The notes under the pieces: generated by a model
The model's database searches: none
Told to the model about the DNA's origin: nothing
What the model saw: only the letters and a program-made list of their open reading frames with translations
Part shown: piece after piece, positions 1 through 9,887 of the stretch
How the letters are laid out: the number at the start of each line of letters is the position of its first letter
How positions within the stretch are numbered: the first letter of the stretch is position 1
Program-made: the position numbers and the translations under genes
Assembly: GCA_913046035.1 (NCBI GenBank)
Contig: CAJWSW010000009.1
Span: 1-63,753, forward strand
Direction of reading: 5' to 3'
Length of the DNA: 63,753 nt
From: an uncultured Alphaproteobacteria bacterium
GTDB taxonomy: Bacteria > Pseudomonadota > Alphaproteobacteria > MPNO01 > UBA830

Positions 1-242
1 GAGCCACAGCCGAAATTATCACCAGCAACTAAAATTTCTGAATTACGATACTGTGGCTGGTTGAGGATGAAATCCTCCTTCTCAGACCCATCCTCGTTAT
101 AGCGAATATCGTTGAACAGATTAACGCCGAGCCCGGTGCGCTTAATGGTCTTCAGAAAGCGAGCCGGGATTATTCGATCAGTGTCAATATTGTGATCAGC
201 CATTGGAGCTGCCACGCCGGAGAATGTTTCAAATTTTTTCAT
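1..242 (-). CDS. leuD: 3-isopropylmalate dehydratase small subunit (partial, N-terminal part)
   Basis: LeuD pairs with LeuC to isomerise 2-isopropylmalate to 3-isopropylmalate in cytoplasmic leucine synthesis. About 80 N-terminal residues are visible: the start [13 protein letters not shown], the [12 protein letters not shown] segment, and near the window edge the GDNFGCGS motif typical of the swivelling small subunit. The C-terminal part lies outside the window. The ATG at 242 is 12 nt downstream of the leuC stop, so the two are co-transcribed and probably translated as a pair. Confidence 0.95.
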   Translation of the reverse strand, partial: MKKFETFSGVAAPMADHNIDTDRIIPARFLKTIKRTGLGVNLFNDIRYNEDGSEKEDFILNQPQYRNSEILVAGDNFGCG

Positions 243-254
243 CGTTCTTCCTCA

Positions 255-1676
255 TTACCCAGCGGCTTCGATTGAGAACTCTCGCACATCTGCGAGGTGC
301 CCCGTTATGGCAGCGGCGGCAGCCATAGCCGGACTTACAAGGTGCGTGCGCCCGCCAGGGCCTTGCCGACCCTGGAAATTACGATTCGACGTCGATGCCG
401 AGCGCTCGCCTGGTTCCAGCATGTCACCATTCATACCAAGACACATCGAGCACCCGGGTTCGCGCCAATCGAAACCAGCTTCGGTGAACACGCCGTCCAG
501 TCCCTCTGACTCGGCTTGCTCTTTAATCAGCCCCGAACCAGGCACAACCATTGCGTAAACGCCGTTAGCAACTTTTCGACCCTTTGCGACTGCAGCCGCG
601 GCGCGCAAATCTTCGATCCGGGAATTGGTACAAGAGCCGATAAACACCTTATCGATGTTGATATCCGTCAACTTCATACCAGGCTGGATATCCATGTAAT
701 CAAGCGCGCCCTCGACAGTTTGGCGTTTAGCTTCGTCTTGAATTTCCGAGGGGTTTGGCACAACACCATCGATAGGACCTACCATCTCCGGACTAGTGCC
801 CCAGGAGACGTATGGTGTAATATTTGCGGCATTGAGTTCCACTTCGATATCATAAGTAGCCCCCTCATCAGATTTTAGCGTCCTCCAGTGTTCAACCGCC
901 TGTTCCCAAGCAGCACCCTTGGGCGCCATGGGCCGTCCTGCAAGATAATCAAATACTTTTTGATCAGGGGCTACGAGGCCAGCGCGAGCACCCGCTTCAA
1001 TCGACATGTTGCACACCGTCATGCGACCTTCAACCGACATATCCTCAATTACGCTACCAGCATACTCTATCACGCAGCCGGTGCCGCCGGCTGTTCCAAT
1101 CTGTCCAATTATCGCCAGGATGACATCCTTGGGGGTAACACCGTTGCTCAGCTCACCATTTACCGTAACACGCATATTTTTCGAGGGCTTCTGCAAAAGC
1201 GTCTGAGTGGCAAGGACATGCTCCACCTCTGACGTGCCTATACCAAATGCCAGCGCACCCAGTGCACCATGGGTTGCGGTATGGGAATCGCCACATACCA
1301 ATGTTAGGCCAGGTTGAGTGAAACCCTGCTCGGGTCCAATTACGTGCACAATACCCTGACGCACGTCTAGGAAATCGATAAAAGGAAGATTAAAGTCCTT
1401 CGCGTTTTTTTCCAAAAGCTCAATCTGAATGCGAGACTCTTCATTCTCTATTCCATCTGCACGACCAGCAGTGGGAACGTTGTGATCTGCAACTAAAAGA
1501 TGTGCATCGGGCACTCGAACTTGCCGATTGTTTTCACGTAAGCCGTCGAAAGCCTGAGCGCTGGTAATCTCGTGGATGATTTGTCGGTCGATATAAAGGA
1601 TACACGTACCGTCATCCTTTTCTTCTACCAAATGAGAGTCCCAAATCTTATCAAAAAGTGTTTTCGGTTTAGCCAT
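255..1676 (-). CDS. leuC: 3-isopropylmalate dehydratase large subunit
   Basis: The 473-residue aconitase-family large subunit carries the [4Fe-4S] cluster for leucine synthesis. The family ligand motifs are present: GSCTNSR and, about 60 residues later, [10 protein letters not shown]. The fold-typical [19 protein letters not shown] stretch is also there. I place the start at ATG 1676 ([12 protein letters not shown]) rather than at an upstream in-frame codon at 1706, because AAGGGGAATAGG precedes it as a good ribosome binding site and known LeuC proteins begin this way. The gene lies between rplS (36 nt upstream) and leuD (12 nt downstream), an order common in alphaproteobacteria. Function is close to certain. 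Confidence 0.97.
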   Translation of the reverse strand: MAKPKTLFDKIWDSHLVEEKDDGTCILYIDRQIIHEITSAQAFDGLRENNRQVRVPDAHLLVADHNVPTAGRADGIENEESRIQIELLEKNAKDFNLPFIDFLDVRQGIVHVIGPEQGFTQPGLTLVCGDSHTATHGALGALAFGIGTSEVEHVLATQTLLQKPSKNMRVTVNGELSNGVTPKDVILAIIGQIGTAGGTGCVIEYAGSVIEDMSVEGRMTVCNMSIEAGARAGLVAPDQKVFDYLAGRPMAPKGAAWEQAVEHWRTLKSDEGATYDIEVELNAANITPYVSWGTSPEMVGPIDGVVPNPSEIQDEAKRQTVEGALDYMDIQPGMKLTDINIDKVFIGSCTNSRIEDLRAAAAVAKGRKVANGVYAMVVPGSGLIKEQAESEGLDGVFTEAGFDWREPGCSMCLGMNGDMLEPGERSASTSNRNFQGRQGPGGRTHLVSPAMAAAAAITGHLADVREFSIEAAG

Positions 1677-1712
1677 CCTATTCCCCTTCAACCGCGCCCG
1701 CCGCAAGCACGC

Positions 1713-2252
1713 TTATGATTCCTTTTCCATCCCGTCAGTTTCTTCAGCAGCAACATCTCCAGCAGCTTCCTCCGAAACCGCCACCTCTTCGGGTATTGAC
1801 GTGGCTTGTTCCATGGCCTCATCTTTCATTTCTAACGCTTCAATCGCCGTTGCGGGCGCATCTGCCTTGCCGACAGTCACGGCGCTAAAGCGACGGTCAA
1901 CCTTCTCGGCAATCCTCGCAGACTTACCGCGACGTGAGCGCAGATAATAGAGCTTGGCGCGTCTCACTGCACCCCGGCGGACAACCTCTATTTTTTCAAT
2001 GCGCGGGCTATAAAGCGGAAACACGCGTTCCACACCCTCACCATACGAAATCTTTCGCACCGTAAAAGATGAATTCAGAGCCTTGGCGGTGCGGGCAATA
2101 ACCACACCCTCGTAAACCTGAACACGTTCGCGAGTACCTTCAACGACCTTGTAGTGGACCCGGACTGTATCGCCAGGAGCAAATTCCGGCACCGGGCGCT
2201 CCGCCACTAGACGTTCTATCTCACCCTTCTCGATCTTTTCAATCACGTTCAT
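1713..2252 (-). CDS. rplS: 50S ribosomal protein bL19 with long acidic C-terminal tail
   Basis: Bacterial ribosomal protein L19 sits at the subunit interface of the 50S particle. The first roughly 120 residues are the normal domain ([55 protein letters not shown]). The protein is 179 residues, whereas most bL19 proteins have about 115-130. The additional 55-60 residues are rich in Glu, Ala and Val and should be disordered. The gene start overlaps the 3' end of trmD by 14 nt, indicating translational coupling. The start at 2252 matches the family N-terminus. Confidence 0.96.
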   Translation of the reverse strand: MNVIEKIEKGEIERLVAERPVPEFAPGDTVRVHYKVVEGTRERVQVYEGVVIARTAKALNSSFTVRKISYGEGVERVFPLYSPRIEKIEVVRRGAVRRAKLYYLRSRRGKSARIAEKVDRRFSAVTVGKADAPATAIEALEMKDEAMEQATSIPEEVAVSEEAAGDVAAEETDGMEKES

Positions 2253-2979
2253 GGCTTTGTTCCTTTTGGTTCCTTAGTTCTTCGTTGTAACGATCCCAAA
2301 GATCGGGCCGTCGTTCTCGCGTTGTCACCTGCGCCTGCTCTATTCGCCAGGTAGCGATCTTCTCGTGGTGGCCGGAGAGCAGGACGTCCGGCACTTTCCG
2401 GCCGCACCAGTCCGCCGGCCTTGTATAATGAGGATATTCTAGCAGCCCACGGTTAAAACTCTCTTCGAATAGCGAGGCTTCGGAGCCCATAACACCGGGC
2501 AACAATCGCACGCACGCATCTATCAGTGCCAGCGCCGCCGACTCGCCCCCGGAAAGCACAAAATCACCTAAACTAATTTCGATTACGTTGCGAGCGTCCA
2601 GTACCCGTTGATCGATGCCTTCATAACGACCACAAATCAACGTCACGCCCGAGCCAGTAACGAGATTTACTGCATGAGCCTGACTAAATTTTTCACCCCG
2701 CGGCGTTAGATAAATAAGCGGCGCATCACCAGTCGCTGTATTTTCGATGGCAGCGTCCACAACATCCGCCCGCATCACCATTCCGGCGCCGCCACCAAAT
2801 GGTGAGCCATCAACCGTACCATGACGATCCATAGCATGATCGCGGATATCAAAAGTTTCCAGGGACCAGACGCCGGCCGCAAGTGCCTTGCCGGCGAGCG
2901 AATAGGCGAGAGGCCCTGGAAACATCTCCGGGAACAGTGTCAGCACTTTCGCTGTCCATATGCCACGATCTTCAGTCAC
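2239..2979 (-). CDS. trmD: tRNA (guanine-N1-)-methyltransferase
   Basis: TrmD methylates G37 of tRNAs with a G at position 36, using S-adenosylmethionine, and so prevents +1 frameshifts. The 246-residue protein has the expected [20 protein letters not shown] start, the [15 protein letters not shown] stretch, and the SPOUT knot region ([33 protein letters not shown]). The start is a GTG at 2979 that forms a 4-nt GTGA overlap with the rimM stop. The 3' end overlaps rplS by 14 nt. The rpsP-rimM-trmD-rplS order is the canonical bacterial operon. Confidence 0.97.
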   Translation of the reverse strand: MTEDRGIWTAKVLTLFPEMFPGPLAYSLAGKALAAGVWSLETFDIRDHAMDRHGTVDGSPFGGGAGMVMRADVVDAAIENTATGDAPLIYLTPRGEKFSQAHAVNLVTGSGVTLICGRYEGIDQRVLDARNVIEISLGDFVLSGGESAALALIDACVRLLPGVMGSEASLFEESFNRGLLEYPHYTRPADWCGRKVPDVLLSGHHEKIATWRIEQAQVTTRERRPDLWDRYNEELRNQKEQSHERD

Positions 2980-3539
2980 TTTCTCGTCTCATCCTCTTCT
3001 CTGTCCTCTGCCAGTTCTCGTGGCAAATCGACCGTTAGCCGACCTTCTCCAATCTCAACCGTTGGTACTGCCGCCTTTGTGAACGGCACCAACAATGTTT
3101 CTCGTCCCGGTCCCCTATCGATTTCCAGAACTTCTCCGGTTCCAGCGGGAATGATAGACCGTACAGTTCCGATCATTCCCCCATTCTGCATGACCTCAAG
3201 GCCGAGAAGGTCCGCGTGATAAAATTCGTCCTCATCTGGTTCCGGCAATGCGTCCTTTGAAACGTAGAGCCGAAGACCTTTTAACGCCTCTGCCGCGTCG
3301 CGGTCGGCCACCCCGCCAAGGGCCGCTATCACCATACCACCTCGCACAGCTTCGACACCGATATCAAATCGTCGAACGCCTGCTTCATCCGAAATTGGCC
3401 CGTAGGCCGCGACGTCTTCCGGCACATCAGTAAACGATTTGATCCTCACTGCACCCTTAATGCCATGCGAACCAGCAATCGCTCCTACGCAAATCCGGTT
3501 TCGATCCGCCGCGCCCTGAACCCGTGCCGACGATGCCAC
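2976..3539 (-). CDS. rimM: 16S rRNA processing / ribosome maturation factor RimM
   Basis: RimM helps mature the 30S head domain and binds uS19. At 187 residues it has the usual length. The N-terminal beta-barrel begins [23 protein letters not shown] and the PRC-barrel-like second half includes [13 protein letters not shown] and the ending [11 protein letters not shown]. The start is a GTG at 3539. The stop overlaps the trmD GTG start. rpsP ends about 53 nt upstream, so the pair is probably co-transcribed. Confidence 0.95.
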   Translation of the reverse strand: MASSARVQGAADRNRICVGAIAGSHGIKGAVRIKSFTDVPEDVAAYGPISDEAGVRRFDIGVEAVRGGMVIAALGGVADRDAAEALKGLRLYVSKDALPEPDEDEFYHADLLGLEVMQNGGMIGTVRSIIPAGTGEVLEIDRGPGRETLLVPFTKAAVPTVEIGEGRLTVDLPRELAEDREEDETRK

Positions 3540-3592
3540 AGCTATCGCACCCGCACCGCGGCCGCGGCCGAACGAACGCCTCTTTTCCAGCC

Positions 3593-4102
3593 TCAGTCCT
3601 CCTTCTTTTCTTTTTCCTCGCTACTATCTTCGGCAGCAGCGCCTTCAGCAGAAGTTTCTTCCGCTGGCGGTTCCTCCTCTACAACCACCTCCGCAGGCGC
3701 TTCCTCTGCTTCCGGCTCTTCCACTGCAGCCTCTTCCGTTTGCGCAGCCGCCTCGGCGGCTGCCTTGGCTGCTTCTTCGGCCTCTCTTATGCGTTCCTGT
3801 GCTTTGGCGCGTGGTGCACTCTTCTTCGGCGTTTCCCGTATTTCCGGAAGAGGAATAATCTCAGCCTGACCAAGGAACCTCGCAACGCGATCCGACGGTT
3901 TGGCACCTACACCCAACCAGTGTTTGATCCGCTCGTCGTTAAGTTTTATTCGCTCAGGGTGCTCTTGCGGTAGCATTGGATTATAGGTGCCAACACGCTC
4001 TATAAAGCGGCCGTCTCGCGGCATCCGCGAGTCGGCAACGACGATGCGATAATAGGGGCGCTTTTTAGCGCCGCCCCGGGACAGTCTCAGTTTAAGCGAC
4101 AT
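3593..4102 (-). CDS. rpsP: 30S ribosomal protein uS16 with long acidic C-terminal extension
   Basis: Ribosomal protein S16 is an early 30S assembly protein. The first about 85 residues match the family ([57 protein letters not shown]). Normal uS16 is about 80-90 residues; this one is 169. The remaining half is an Ala/Glu-rich tail built from repeated EEAA, EEAP and EEPPAEE units, with a lysine/glutamate end. The tail is probably disordered or helical and exposed at the surface. The gene follows ffh by about 50 nt and is the first gene of the rpsP-rimM-trmD-rplS unit. Confidence 0.96.
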   Translation of the reverse strand: MSLKLRLSRGGAKKRPYYRIVVADSRMPRDGRFIERVGTYNPMLPQEHPERIKLNDERIKHWLGVGAKPSDRVARFLGQAEIIPLPEIRETPKKSAPRAKAQERIREAEEAAKAAAEAAAQTEEAAVEEPEAEEAPAEVVVEEEPPAEETSAEGAAAEDSSEEKEKKED

Positions 4103-4154
4103 ATGGTCTTTTACCCTCCTTTTGATCGGGATTTTTTAGCGTTTCTTGCAATAT

Positions 4155-5531
4155 TTATCTCATACCATGCCCTGGCGGTATGCCAGGAGATATCATGCCG
4201 GGCATTCCTGACCTCATAAGTCCCTTGTTGCCCATCTTCTTCATCTTTTTCATCATGCGGGTCATTTCCTGATACTGCTTCAGCAGCCTGTTAACATCCT
4301 GCACAGTAGTACCCGAGCCAGCAGCGATCCGTCGTTTGCGAGATGCCTTAATTAGGTCGGGTTTTTTACGTTCGCCAACTGTCATTGAACCGATGATCGC
4401 TTCCTGCCGGATAACCATCTTGTCATCTACATTAGCCGCAGCCATCTGCGCTTGCGCCTTCTTTACACCAGGCAACATGCCCATCACACCCGTCAGTCCA
4501 CCCATCTTACGGAGCTGACGCAGCTGAGACGCGAAGTCGTCTAGGTCAAAGTGTCCTGACCCTATTTTTTTCATAAGCCTTTCGGCTTCGTCCTGCTCTA
4601 CGAGTTCGTTCGCTTTTTCGACCAGGCTAACTACATCGCCCATACCCAAAATGCGTGACGCTATCCGGTCGGGATGGAACGCCTCTAAAGCCTCTAACTT
4701 TTCGCCGGTACCTAATAATCGAATAGGGGTGCCAGTTACGGACTTCATTGATAAGGCCGCACCACCACGCGCATCGCCATCGACCCGCGTCAGAACAATA
4801 CCAGTTAGCTCCAACTTTTCGTTGAAAGATTGAGCAACGTTCACCGCATCTTGGCCGGTCATCGCATCAGCGACTAACAAAACCTCCGCCGGTCGCGCAC
4901 TATCTCGGATTTCTGAGACCTCAACCATAAGATCATCGTCGACGTGAAGACGGCCCGCAGTATCGAGAACAACCACGTCGTAACCTTCCCGCTTCGCAGC
5001 GTCCATGGCACGATCAGCAATCATCCTAGGTGTCTGAAGTGGTATGATCGGCAGAGTATCAACCTTGGCCTGTTCACCTAACACCGCCAACTGTTGTTGT
5101 GCCGCCGGACGGCGCACATCGAGTGAAGCCATGAGAACTTTCTTGGCCTGTTTTTCCTGTATCCGCTTAGCAAGCTTTGCAGACGTTGTAGTCTTGCCAG
5201 AACCTTGCAACCCGACCATCATCACAGCGGCGGGCGGTGCAGCTCGAATTTCGAATTCCTCCGTTTCCGGCCCGAGCATCTCAACCAAGTAATCATTGAC
5301 AATCTTGACGACCTGCTGGCCGGGCGTTACGGAGCGCAAGACTTCCTCGCCAACGGCACGTATTTTGACGCCATCGATGAAGTCCTTGACCACTGGCAAC
5401 GCAACGTCCGCCTCGAGCAACGCAACACGGATCTCTCGCATCGCGGCAGACACATCTGCCTCAGAGAGCGCACCGCGCTTTTTAAGCTTGTCGAATATCT
5501 CGCCGAAGCGATCTGTTAGTCCATCGAACAT
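4155..5531 (-). CDS. ffh: Signal recognition particle protein Ffh (SRP54)
   Basis: Ffh binds signal sequences of nascent inner-membrane proteins and, with 4.5S RNA, hands the ribosome to FtsY. The 458-residue protein has the N domain (residues about 1-90), the GTPase P-loop GLQGSGKT at about 107-114, the DTAGRLHVDDDL and TRVDGDARGGAALS motifs, and a methionine-rich M domain ending in MTRMMKKMKKMG and a glycine/proline tail. The start is placed at ATG 5531 (MFDGLTDRFG), the conserved family N-terminus, rather than at 5549. No strong Shine-Dalgarno sequence is visible. No 4.5S RNA gene was recognised nearby; the receptor FtsY is encoded at 7702-8640. Confidence 0.97.
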   Translation of the reverse strand: MFDGLTDRFGEIFDKLKKRGALSEADVSAAMREIRVALLEADVALPVVKDFIDGVKIRAVGEEVLRSVTPGQQVVKIVNDYLVEMLGPETEEFEIRAAPPAAVMMVGLQGSGKTTTSAKLAKRIQEKQAKKVLMASLDVRRPAAQQQLAVLGEQAKVDTLPIIPLQTPRMIADRAMDAAKREGYDVVVLDTAGRLHVDDDLMVEVSEIRDSARPAEVLLVADAMTGQDAVNVAQSFNEKLELTGIVLTRVDGDARGGAALSMKSVTGTPIRLLGTGEKLEALEAFHPDRIASRILGMGDVVSLVEKANELVEQDEAERLMKKIGSGHFDLDDFASQLRQLRKMGGLTGVMGMLPGVKKAQAQMAAANVDDKMVIRQEAIIGSMTVGERKKPDLIKASRKRRIAAGSGTTVQDVNRLLKQYQEMTRMMKKMKKMGNKGLMRSGMPGMISPGIPPGHGMR

Positions 5532-5707
5532 GTACCAGCGGCAACCCATTCTTATCTTAACGACCCGAGAAAACGACCCAACACAAAACGCGCCGGTGCG
5601 CGCACCTGCGCGGACAGACGTACACCCGAAAGCGTTGGACTAAACAAATTCCTTGGGTTCGCGGAAGCTAGTGGGGTTTTCCCGCTGCGTCAAGATTTTC
5701 GAAAGAA

Positions 5708-5726
5708 GTTTGCTCTATTTGCAAAC
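5708..5726. repeat. Short inverted repeat GTTTGC-N7-GCAAAC
   Basis: A perfect 6-bp inverted repeat with a 7-nt AT-rich spacer lies between ffh and the divergent dioxygenase-like gene. The size and spacing would suit a dimeric repressor operator or a small hairpin. Neither role is shown. Confidence 0.35.
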
Positions 5727-5771
5727 GGACAATAGTTCCCGCTAATTACGCGCTTAAAGAGGAATAAACCC

Positions 5772-5812
5772 TCAAACTAGAACCCGGACCTAAGAGGACA
5801 GAACTAGTTTGA
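5772..5812. repeat. Inverted repeat TCAAACTAG-N23-CTAGTTTGA
   Basis: Two perfect 9-bp arms enclose a 23-nt segment, about 100 nt upstream of the gene starting at 5913. In RNA it would form a stem with a large loop. It could be a leader structure or part of a regulatory site. There is no U-tract to make it a typical terminator. Confidence 0.4.
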
Positions 5813-5912
5813 AAGAATGTAGGTAAGAAAAACTCTGGGCTGAGGATGTCCTTCCAGATGCTGCGGAAAGTAGATATTATGAATATAGCAATTAAACACA
5901 ATTAAAATTCAC

Positions 5913-6311
5913 ATGACCCTAAACACATCCGAAAATTTCGAAAATGGCGATGAGACCAAGATCAACTATTACCACGCACATGTGTATTACGGTGAAGACG
6001 CCAAGGCACGTGAAACCGCGGCAAGGCTCCGCGAAAAGGTGTGGAATAAATGGCATAAAAAAGTGCGTATGGGTCGGTTTCGCGACCAGGCGGTGGGACC
6101 GCATCCAATTTCTATGTATCAGATCGAATTCGACCGCGAGATATTTGATGAGATTATCCCATGGCTGATGTACAACCGCGATGGCTTAAGCGTGCTAGTT
6201 CACGCTGACGCAGAAGATGCGTGGCGGGACCATGCCTGGTATCCGTTCTGGATGGGCGATAAGTTGGATCTCAGACTAGACTGGTTAGCGGCAGGAAACC
6301 GAAAAGCCTAA
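5913..6311 (+). CDS. DOPA 4,5-dioxygenase family protein
   Basis: This is a small (132-residue) extradiol-type ring-cleavage dioxygenase of the DOPA dioxygenase family, which opens catechol-like rings with non-haem iron. Candidate metal ligands are visible: H21-A-H23-V-Y-Y, H64 in GPHPISMYQ, H97 in LSVLVHAD and H107 near the C-terminal FWMG motif. The family pattern of HxHxYY, HPxSMYQ and LSxLVH is complete. It stands alone between ffh and a convergent efflux gene 23 nt downstream, so the context does not reveal its substrate. Fungal and plant relatives act on DOPA, but many bacterial members have unknown substrates. Confidence 0.85.
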   Translation: MTLNTSENFENGDETKINYYHAHVYYGEDAKARETAARLREKVWNKWHKKVRMGRFRDQAVGPHPISMYQIEFDREIFDEIIPWLMYNRDGLSVLVHADAEDAWRDHAWYPFWMGDKLDLRLDWLAAGNRKA

Positions 6312-6334
6312 GCACCGGTTCTTACCGACTAATT

Positions 6335-7519
6335 TTACCGAATTGCAAAGGGCTTAAGTCGGGCCCAAACTAGCCATGCAACAAGCCCTAGAGCGGCCTG
6401 CATCATGACTATCGGAAATACGGTTCCAGTATAAATTATACCCTGGGCGAGGGATACAGCCGCCGCCGCGCACATCTGCACAAAGCCGAGGACCGCTGCC
6501 GCCGCTCCAGCCGCCTTTGGGTGCGACATCATAACGCCTGCAGCCGTGTTGGGGGCCAAATATCCTCCGCCAAACCAAAATGCGAACTGAAGCGCAATGG
6601 TCGTGGGCAACCACAGACAATCAGTAAACGCCATCACGGCGAGCCCCATCGGAGGAAAAAACATTAATCCAAGGCTAATGTTAATCACTCGTTCAGACCC
6701 CCACCGAGGTATGGTGGCGCGCGCTACAAAAGAGCCCGTGAGAAAGCCTGACATAACGATGGCGGCGATTACACCGTACGTTGACGGCGCTGTTCCGAGG
6801 CCATCTATAAAATAATACGGCCCCCCTGCAACGAAGCAGTAAAGACCAGCATAGCCAATGGAATGAGCCAACATAAACGCGAGAAAACCTTTATGCCGCA
6901 GTAATTTAAAATAGACGATGTAGGTCTTTTCGAAATTTCTGGGCTCAACTACGGTACCAGTCTCCGGTAGCACAAAAAACGTCGACAATGCCCAAGCGAG
7001 AGCAATGAGGCCAGCGAACGCAAATCCGGCACGCCAGCCAGCGAAATCAAGCAAGACGCCGCCAACAAGGGGGGCAGCCAGAAATGATGCAGCCATTAGA
7101 GCAAAAAGTGCAGCCATCGCCTTTGGCGCCCCATCCGCGCCATAGATGTCTCTCACTATAGCTCGCGAGACAACATAGCCGGAGGCGCCGCCAAGCCCCT
7201 GTATAGCGCGACCGAATACGACCATTAAGATGCTATCACCCAGCGCCGAAACTACCGACCCAGTCAGTGTTAATCCGGCGCCAAACATTAGTGCCACGCG
7301 GCGGCCCTTGCGATCGGAAAACGGACCAAAGAACAATTGACCAACAGCAAACATCACTGAAAAAGCTACAAGCGAGAGTTGGATTGTTGCCGGCGTTTCA
7401 CCGAATTCGTGACCAAGTGCTGGCAAAGCTGGGACAATTAGCCCAGTCGCAACCTCGCCAAACGATGTGCAAAGTACTAGCGTCCCGAATACAAGAAGAC
7501 TGGCGCGACTACCGGTCAC
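6335..7519 (-). CDS. MFS transporter, Bcr/CflA-type multidrug efflux
   Basis: This 394-residue inner-membrane protein has about 12 hydrophobic segments. The N-terminal half resembles the Bcr/CflA drug:H+ antiporter group: an early LVLCTSFGEVATGLIVPALPAL-like helix, motif A between helices 2 and 3 (GPFSDRKGRRVALMFG), and VFGRAIQGLGGASGYVVSRAIVRD. Relatives export drugs, sulfonamides or dipeptides; the substrate here cannot be read. The start is a GTG at 7519. It converges with the dioxygenase-like gene and is separated from ftsY by about 180 bp with no recognisable gene. Confidence 0.85.
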   Translation of the reverse strand: MTGSRASLLVFGTLVLCTSFGEVATGLIVPALPALGHEFGETPATIQLSLVAFSVMFAVGQLFFGPFSDRKGRRVALMFGAGLTLTGSVVSALGDSILMVVFGRAIQGLGGASGYVVSRAIVRDIYGADGAPKAMAALFALMAASFLAAPLVGGVLLDFAGWRAGFAFAGLIALAWALSTFFVLPETGTVVEPRNFEKTYIVYFKLLRHKGFLAFMLAHSIGYAGLYCFVAGGPYYFIDGLGTAPSTYGVIAAIVMSGFLTGSFVARATIPRWGSERVINISLGLMFFPPMGLAVMAFTDCLWLPTTIALQFAFWFGGGYLAPNTAAGVMMSHPKAAGAAAAVLGFVQMCAAAAVSLAQGIIYTGTVFPIVMMQAALGLVAWLVWARLKPFAIR

Positions 7520-7701
7520 GCGACTAGTTTTTCTGAGTTATCGACCATGCTCTACGGTTGTATTTATAAACAGCTATTAAGTGTTGAGTAGACCCGCTAA
7601 AATAGCAGATCGCCCAATAGTCCCCGGCAAAATCAATTTTATTAACGATATATGCCGCTAAAATAGTCACCTAGTTGGCACAAGGCACCTCCCCTAACAA
7701 C

Positions 7702-8640
7702 TTATTTTGAGAGCCCCACAAGCGACCGAGCAAACGCAATCGCTTCGAAGGGTCTTAAATCATCTTCACCTTCACCGACGCCAATTCCGTGAACGGGCAA
7801 TACATACCTTTCTGCAAGCGACACCAGCACGCCGCCGCGTGCAGAGCCGTCTAATTTCGTGACAACAAGACCCGTGACGTCACACATTTTTTGAAAGGTC
7901 TCAACCTGAGAGTGAGCGTTCTGACCGGTGGTGGCGTCCAGCACAAGCAACGTGTCATGGGGCGCCGTTTCATCCTGCTTGGAAATAACGCGCATCACCT
8001 TACGTAACTGCTGCATTAAATCCTCACGATTTTGCAGGCGGCCGGCGGTATCGATTAGCAAAACGTCCACATTATCACTACGGGCGCGCTCGATAGCATC
8101 GAAGGCAAGGCTAGCGGCATCAGCACCCTGTTCACTCGCGACCACGGAACAGCCTGTGCGTTCGCCCCAAATCTTCAGCTGCTCGATTGCCGCAGCACGA
8201 AATGTGTCGCCGGCTGCAAGCATTACAGAATTACCGTCCTCTTTAAACCGTTTTGCAAGCTTACCGATTGTTGTTGTTTTACCCGACCCGTTGACACCCA
8301 TAACCAATATGATGTGGGGGCGATGCTTAGGATCTACAGCAAGCGGTTTGGCGACCGGGCCTAAGATTGCCGCAACCTCATCCGCAAGCGCAGCAAGAAT
8401 TTCGTTTGGAGAGACGTCTTTACCGAAACGTGTTTCGGAAATGGATGCTGACAGTTTAGCCGCCGTTTTTACACCAAGGTCTGATGTAATGAGAAGGTCT
8501 TCCAATTCTTGGAGCGCATCTTCATCCAGCTTGCGGTTAGAGAAAATCCCCGCGATACCTTCTGATAGGCGAAAAGATGTTTGGCTCAATCCAACGCGCA
8601 TGCGCGCGAACCAGCCAGACCCCTCTGTTTCTTCGGTCAC
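7702..8640 (-). CDS. ftsY: Signal recognition particle receptor FtsY
   Basis: FtsY is the membrane-associated SRP receptor GTPase that docks Ffh-ribosome complexes at the Sec translocon. At 312 residues it has the NG domain only, without the long acidic A domain of enterobacterial FtsY. Motifs are the P-loop GVNGSGKT at about 115-122, DTFRAAAIEQL, DTAGRLQN and TKLDGSARGG. The start GTG at 8640 shares a GTGA overlap with the mtaB stop, so the dapF-mtaB-ftsY genes form one tightly coupled unit. Confidence 0.97.
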   Translation of the reverse strand: MTEETEGSGWFARMRVGLSQTSFRLSEGIAGIFSNRKLDEDALQELEDLLITSDLGVKTAAKLSASISETRFGKDVSPNEILAALADEVAAILGPVAKPLAVDPKHRPHIILVMGVNGSGKTTTIGKLAKRFKEDGNSVMLAAGDTFRAAAIEQLKIWGERTGCSVVASEQGADAASLAFDAIERARSDNVDVLLIDTAGRLQNREDLMQQLRKVMRVISKQDETAPHDTLLVLDATTGQNAHSQVETFQKMCDVTGLVVTKLDGSARGGVLVSLAERYVLPVHGIGVGEGEDDLRPFEAIAFARSLVGLSK

Positions 8641-9887
8641 GCCGCTATTTTCCCGATGAGGGTGGATTTGTCGCGAGCAACAATCCGAGCCGGCACAATC
8701 AATCCACAGCCGGGTTCGGTGTCGAGGCGAACATCAGCAAAATGTGGTGTGCGGCCTTGAGAACCCTTTTCCACCAGCACGTCAACGACCGAACCAATTT
8801 GTGTATCAAGGAAGCGAAATGCCTGCGCCTCCCCCACAGCGCGCAATTCTGCGGCGCGATCCTTGCGAACATCGACTGGAATCTGGGGCATCTTCGCCGC
8901 GGGCGTCCCGGGCCTCTCAGAATAAGGAAAAACATGCAGCCAAATCAGTTCACAATTACGAACCAGCGATAGGGAGTTTGCGAATGCAGCATCCGTCTCA
9001 GTTGGAAAACCCGCAATGATATCGGCGCCGAATACCGCGCCAGGGCGGAGCTTCCGAACCTTATCAACGAAGCGCATTACATCGTCTCTGGTATGACGAC
9101 GTTTCATGCGTTTAAGGACTAGATCGTCGCCCGACTGCACGCTGATGTGGAAATGCGGCATTAAACGTGGTTCGTCTTGAACCAACGAAAGAAGTGAATC
9201 ATCAATCTCTGCCGGATCAACCGAACTAAGCCTTATCCGCGGCAATTCCGGCACTAAAGTCAGTAGGCGCTTGATCATTTCACCGAGCCGCGGCATTCCT
9301 GGTAGATCCACACCGTAATCGGTAATATCGACGCCGGTTAATACCACCTCGGTGTATCCGCGCTCAACTAGTGCCCGTACCTGCTCAACAATAACGCCGA
9401 CTGGCACCGAACGGTTATTGCCACGGCCATATGGGATAATGCAAAATGTGCAGCGGTGATCGCAGCCCTGTTGTATTTCAACGAAGGCGCGGGCGCGGGC
9501 GTCAAAACCGGATATCAGGTGAGGCGCGGTTTGACGCACACTCATAATGTCATTCACAGCCACCCGCGGCATCTCTTCCAAATCCGTCCACGTTTGAGCC
9601 ATTAGCTTTTCCTCATTGCCAATGACATGATCGACCTCTTCCATCGCGGAGATTTTATCAGGCTCAATCTGAGCTGCGCAGCCAGTAACAACAATACGCG
9701 CATCGGGATTTTCGCGCCGAGCGCGACGGATAGACTGGCGTACCTGCCGTTCGGCCTCCGCCGTTACCGCGCAAGAATTTACAATGATGGTATTTTGAAG
9801 ACCCGAAACAGAAACCTGATGACGCATCACCTCGGACTCAAACGCATTTAACCTACATCCAAATGTGAGAATGCTGGGATCAGTCAT
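8637..9887 (-). CDS. mtaB: tRNA t6A37 methylthiotransferase MtaB
   Basis: This radical-SAM methylthiotransferase converts t6A37 to ms2t6A in tRNAs reading ANN codons. The 416-residue protein has the N-terminal UPF0004 domain with cysteines in TFGCRLN, VNSCAVT and VTGCAAQ that hold the auxiliary cluster. The radical-SAM CxxxCxxC motif follows ([16 protein letters not shown]), with a C-terminal TRAM-like region. The GCRLN pattern favours MtaB over MiaB or RimO. ATGA overlap with the dapF stop and GTGA overlap with ftsY show translational coupling. It acts after TsaD, also encoded in this window at 48586. Confidence 0.93.
   Translation of the reverse strand: MTDPSILTFGCRLNAFESEVMRHQVSVSGLQNTIIVNSCAVTAEAERQVRQSIRRARRENPDARIVVTGCAAQIEPDKISAMEEVDHVIGNEEKLMAQTWTDLEEMPRVAVNDIMSVRQTAPHLISGFDARARAFVEIQQGCDHRCTFCIIPYGRGNNRSVPVGVIVEQVRALVERGYTEVVLTGVDITDYGVDLPGMPRLGEMIKRLLTLVPELPRIRLSSVDPAEIDDSLLSLVQDEPRLMPHFHISVQSGDDLVLKRMKRRHTRDDVMRFVDKVRKLRPGAVFGADIIAGFPTETDAAFANSLSLVRNCELIWLHVFPYSERPGTPAAKMPQIPVDVRKDRAAELRAVGEAQAFRFLDTQIGSVVDVLVEKGSQGRTPHFADVRLDTEPGCGLIVPARIVARDKSTLIGKIAA

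Larger units (their letters stand above)
5532..5912. other. Intergenic region upstream of ffh (divergent promoters)
   Basis: This 381-bp stretch separates the minus-strand ffh operon from the plus-strand DOPA-dioxygenase-like gene, so it must hold both promoters. No gene or RNA was recognised; in particular the conserved 4.5S RNA core was not seen. It contains two inverted repeats, described separately: GTTTGC/GCAAAC at 5708-5726 and TCAAACTAG/CTAGTTTGA at 5772-5812. Confidence 0.5.

Noticed and set aside
255-1232. Several long plus-strand frames opposite leuC
   Set aside because: They are antisense shadows of a well-supported gene and carry no family motifs.
5532-5912. 4.5S SRP RNA near ffh
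   Set aside because: The conserved GGAA-type core sequence was searched for by eye and not found on either strand.
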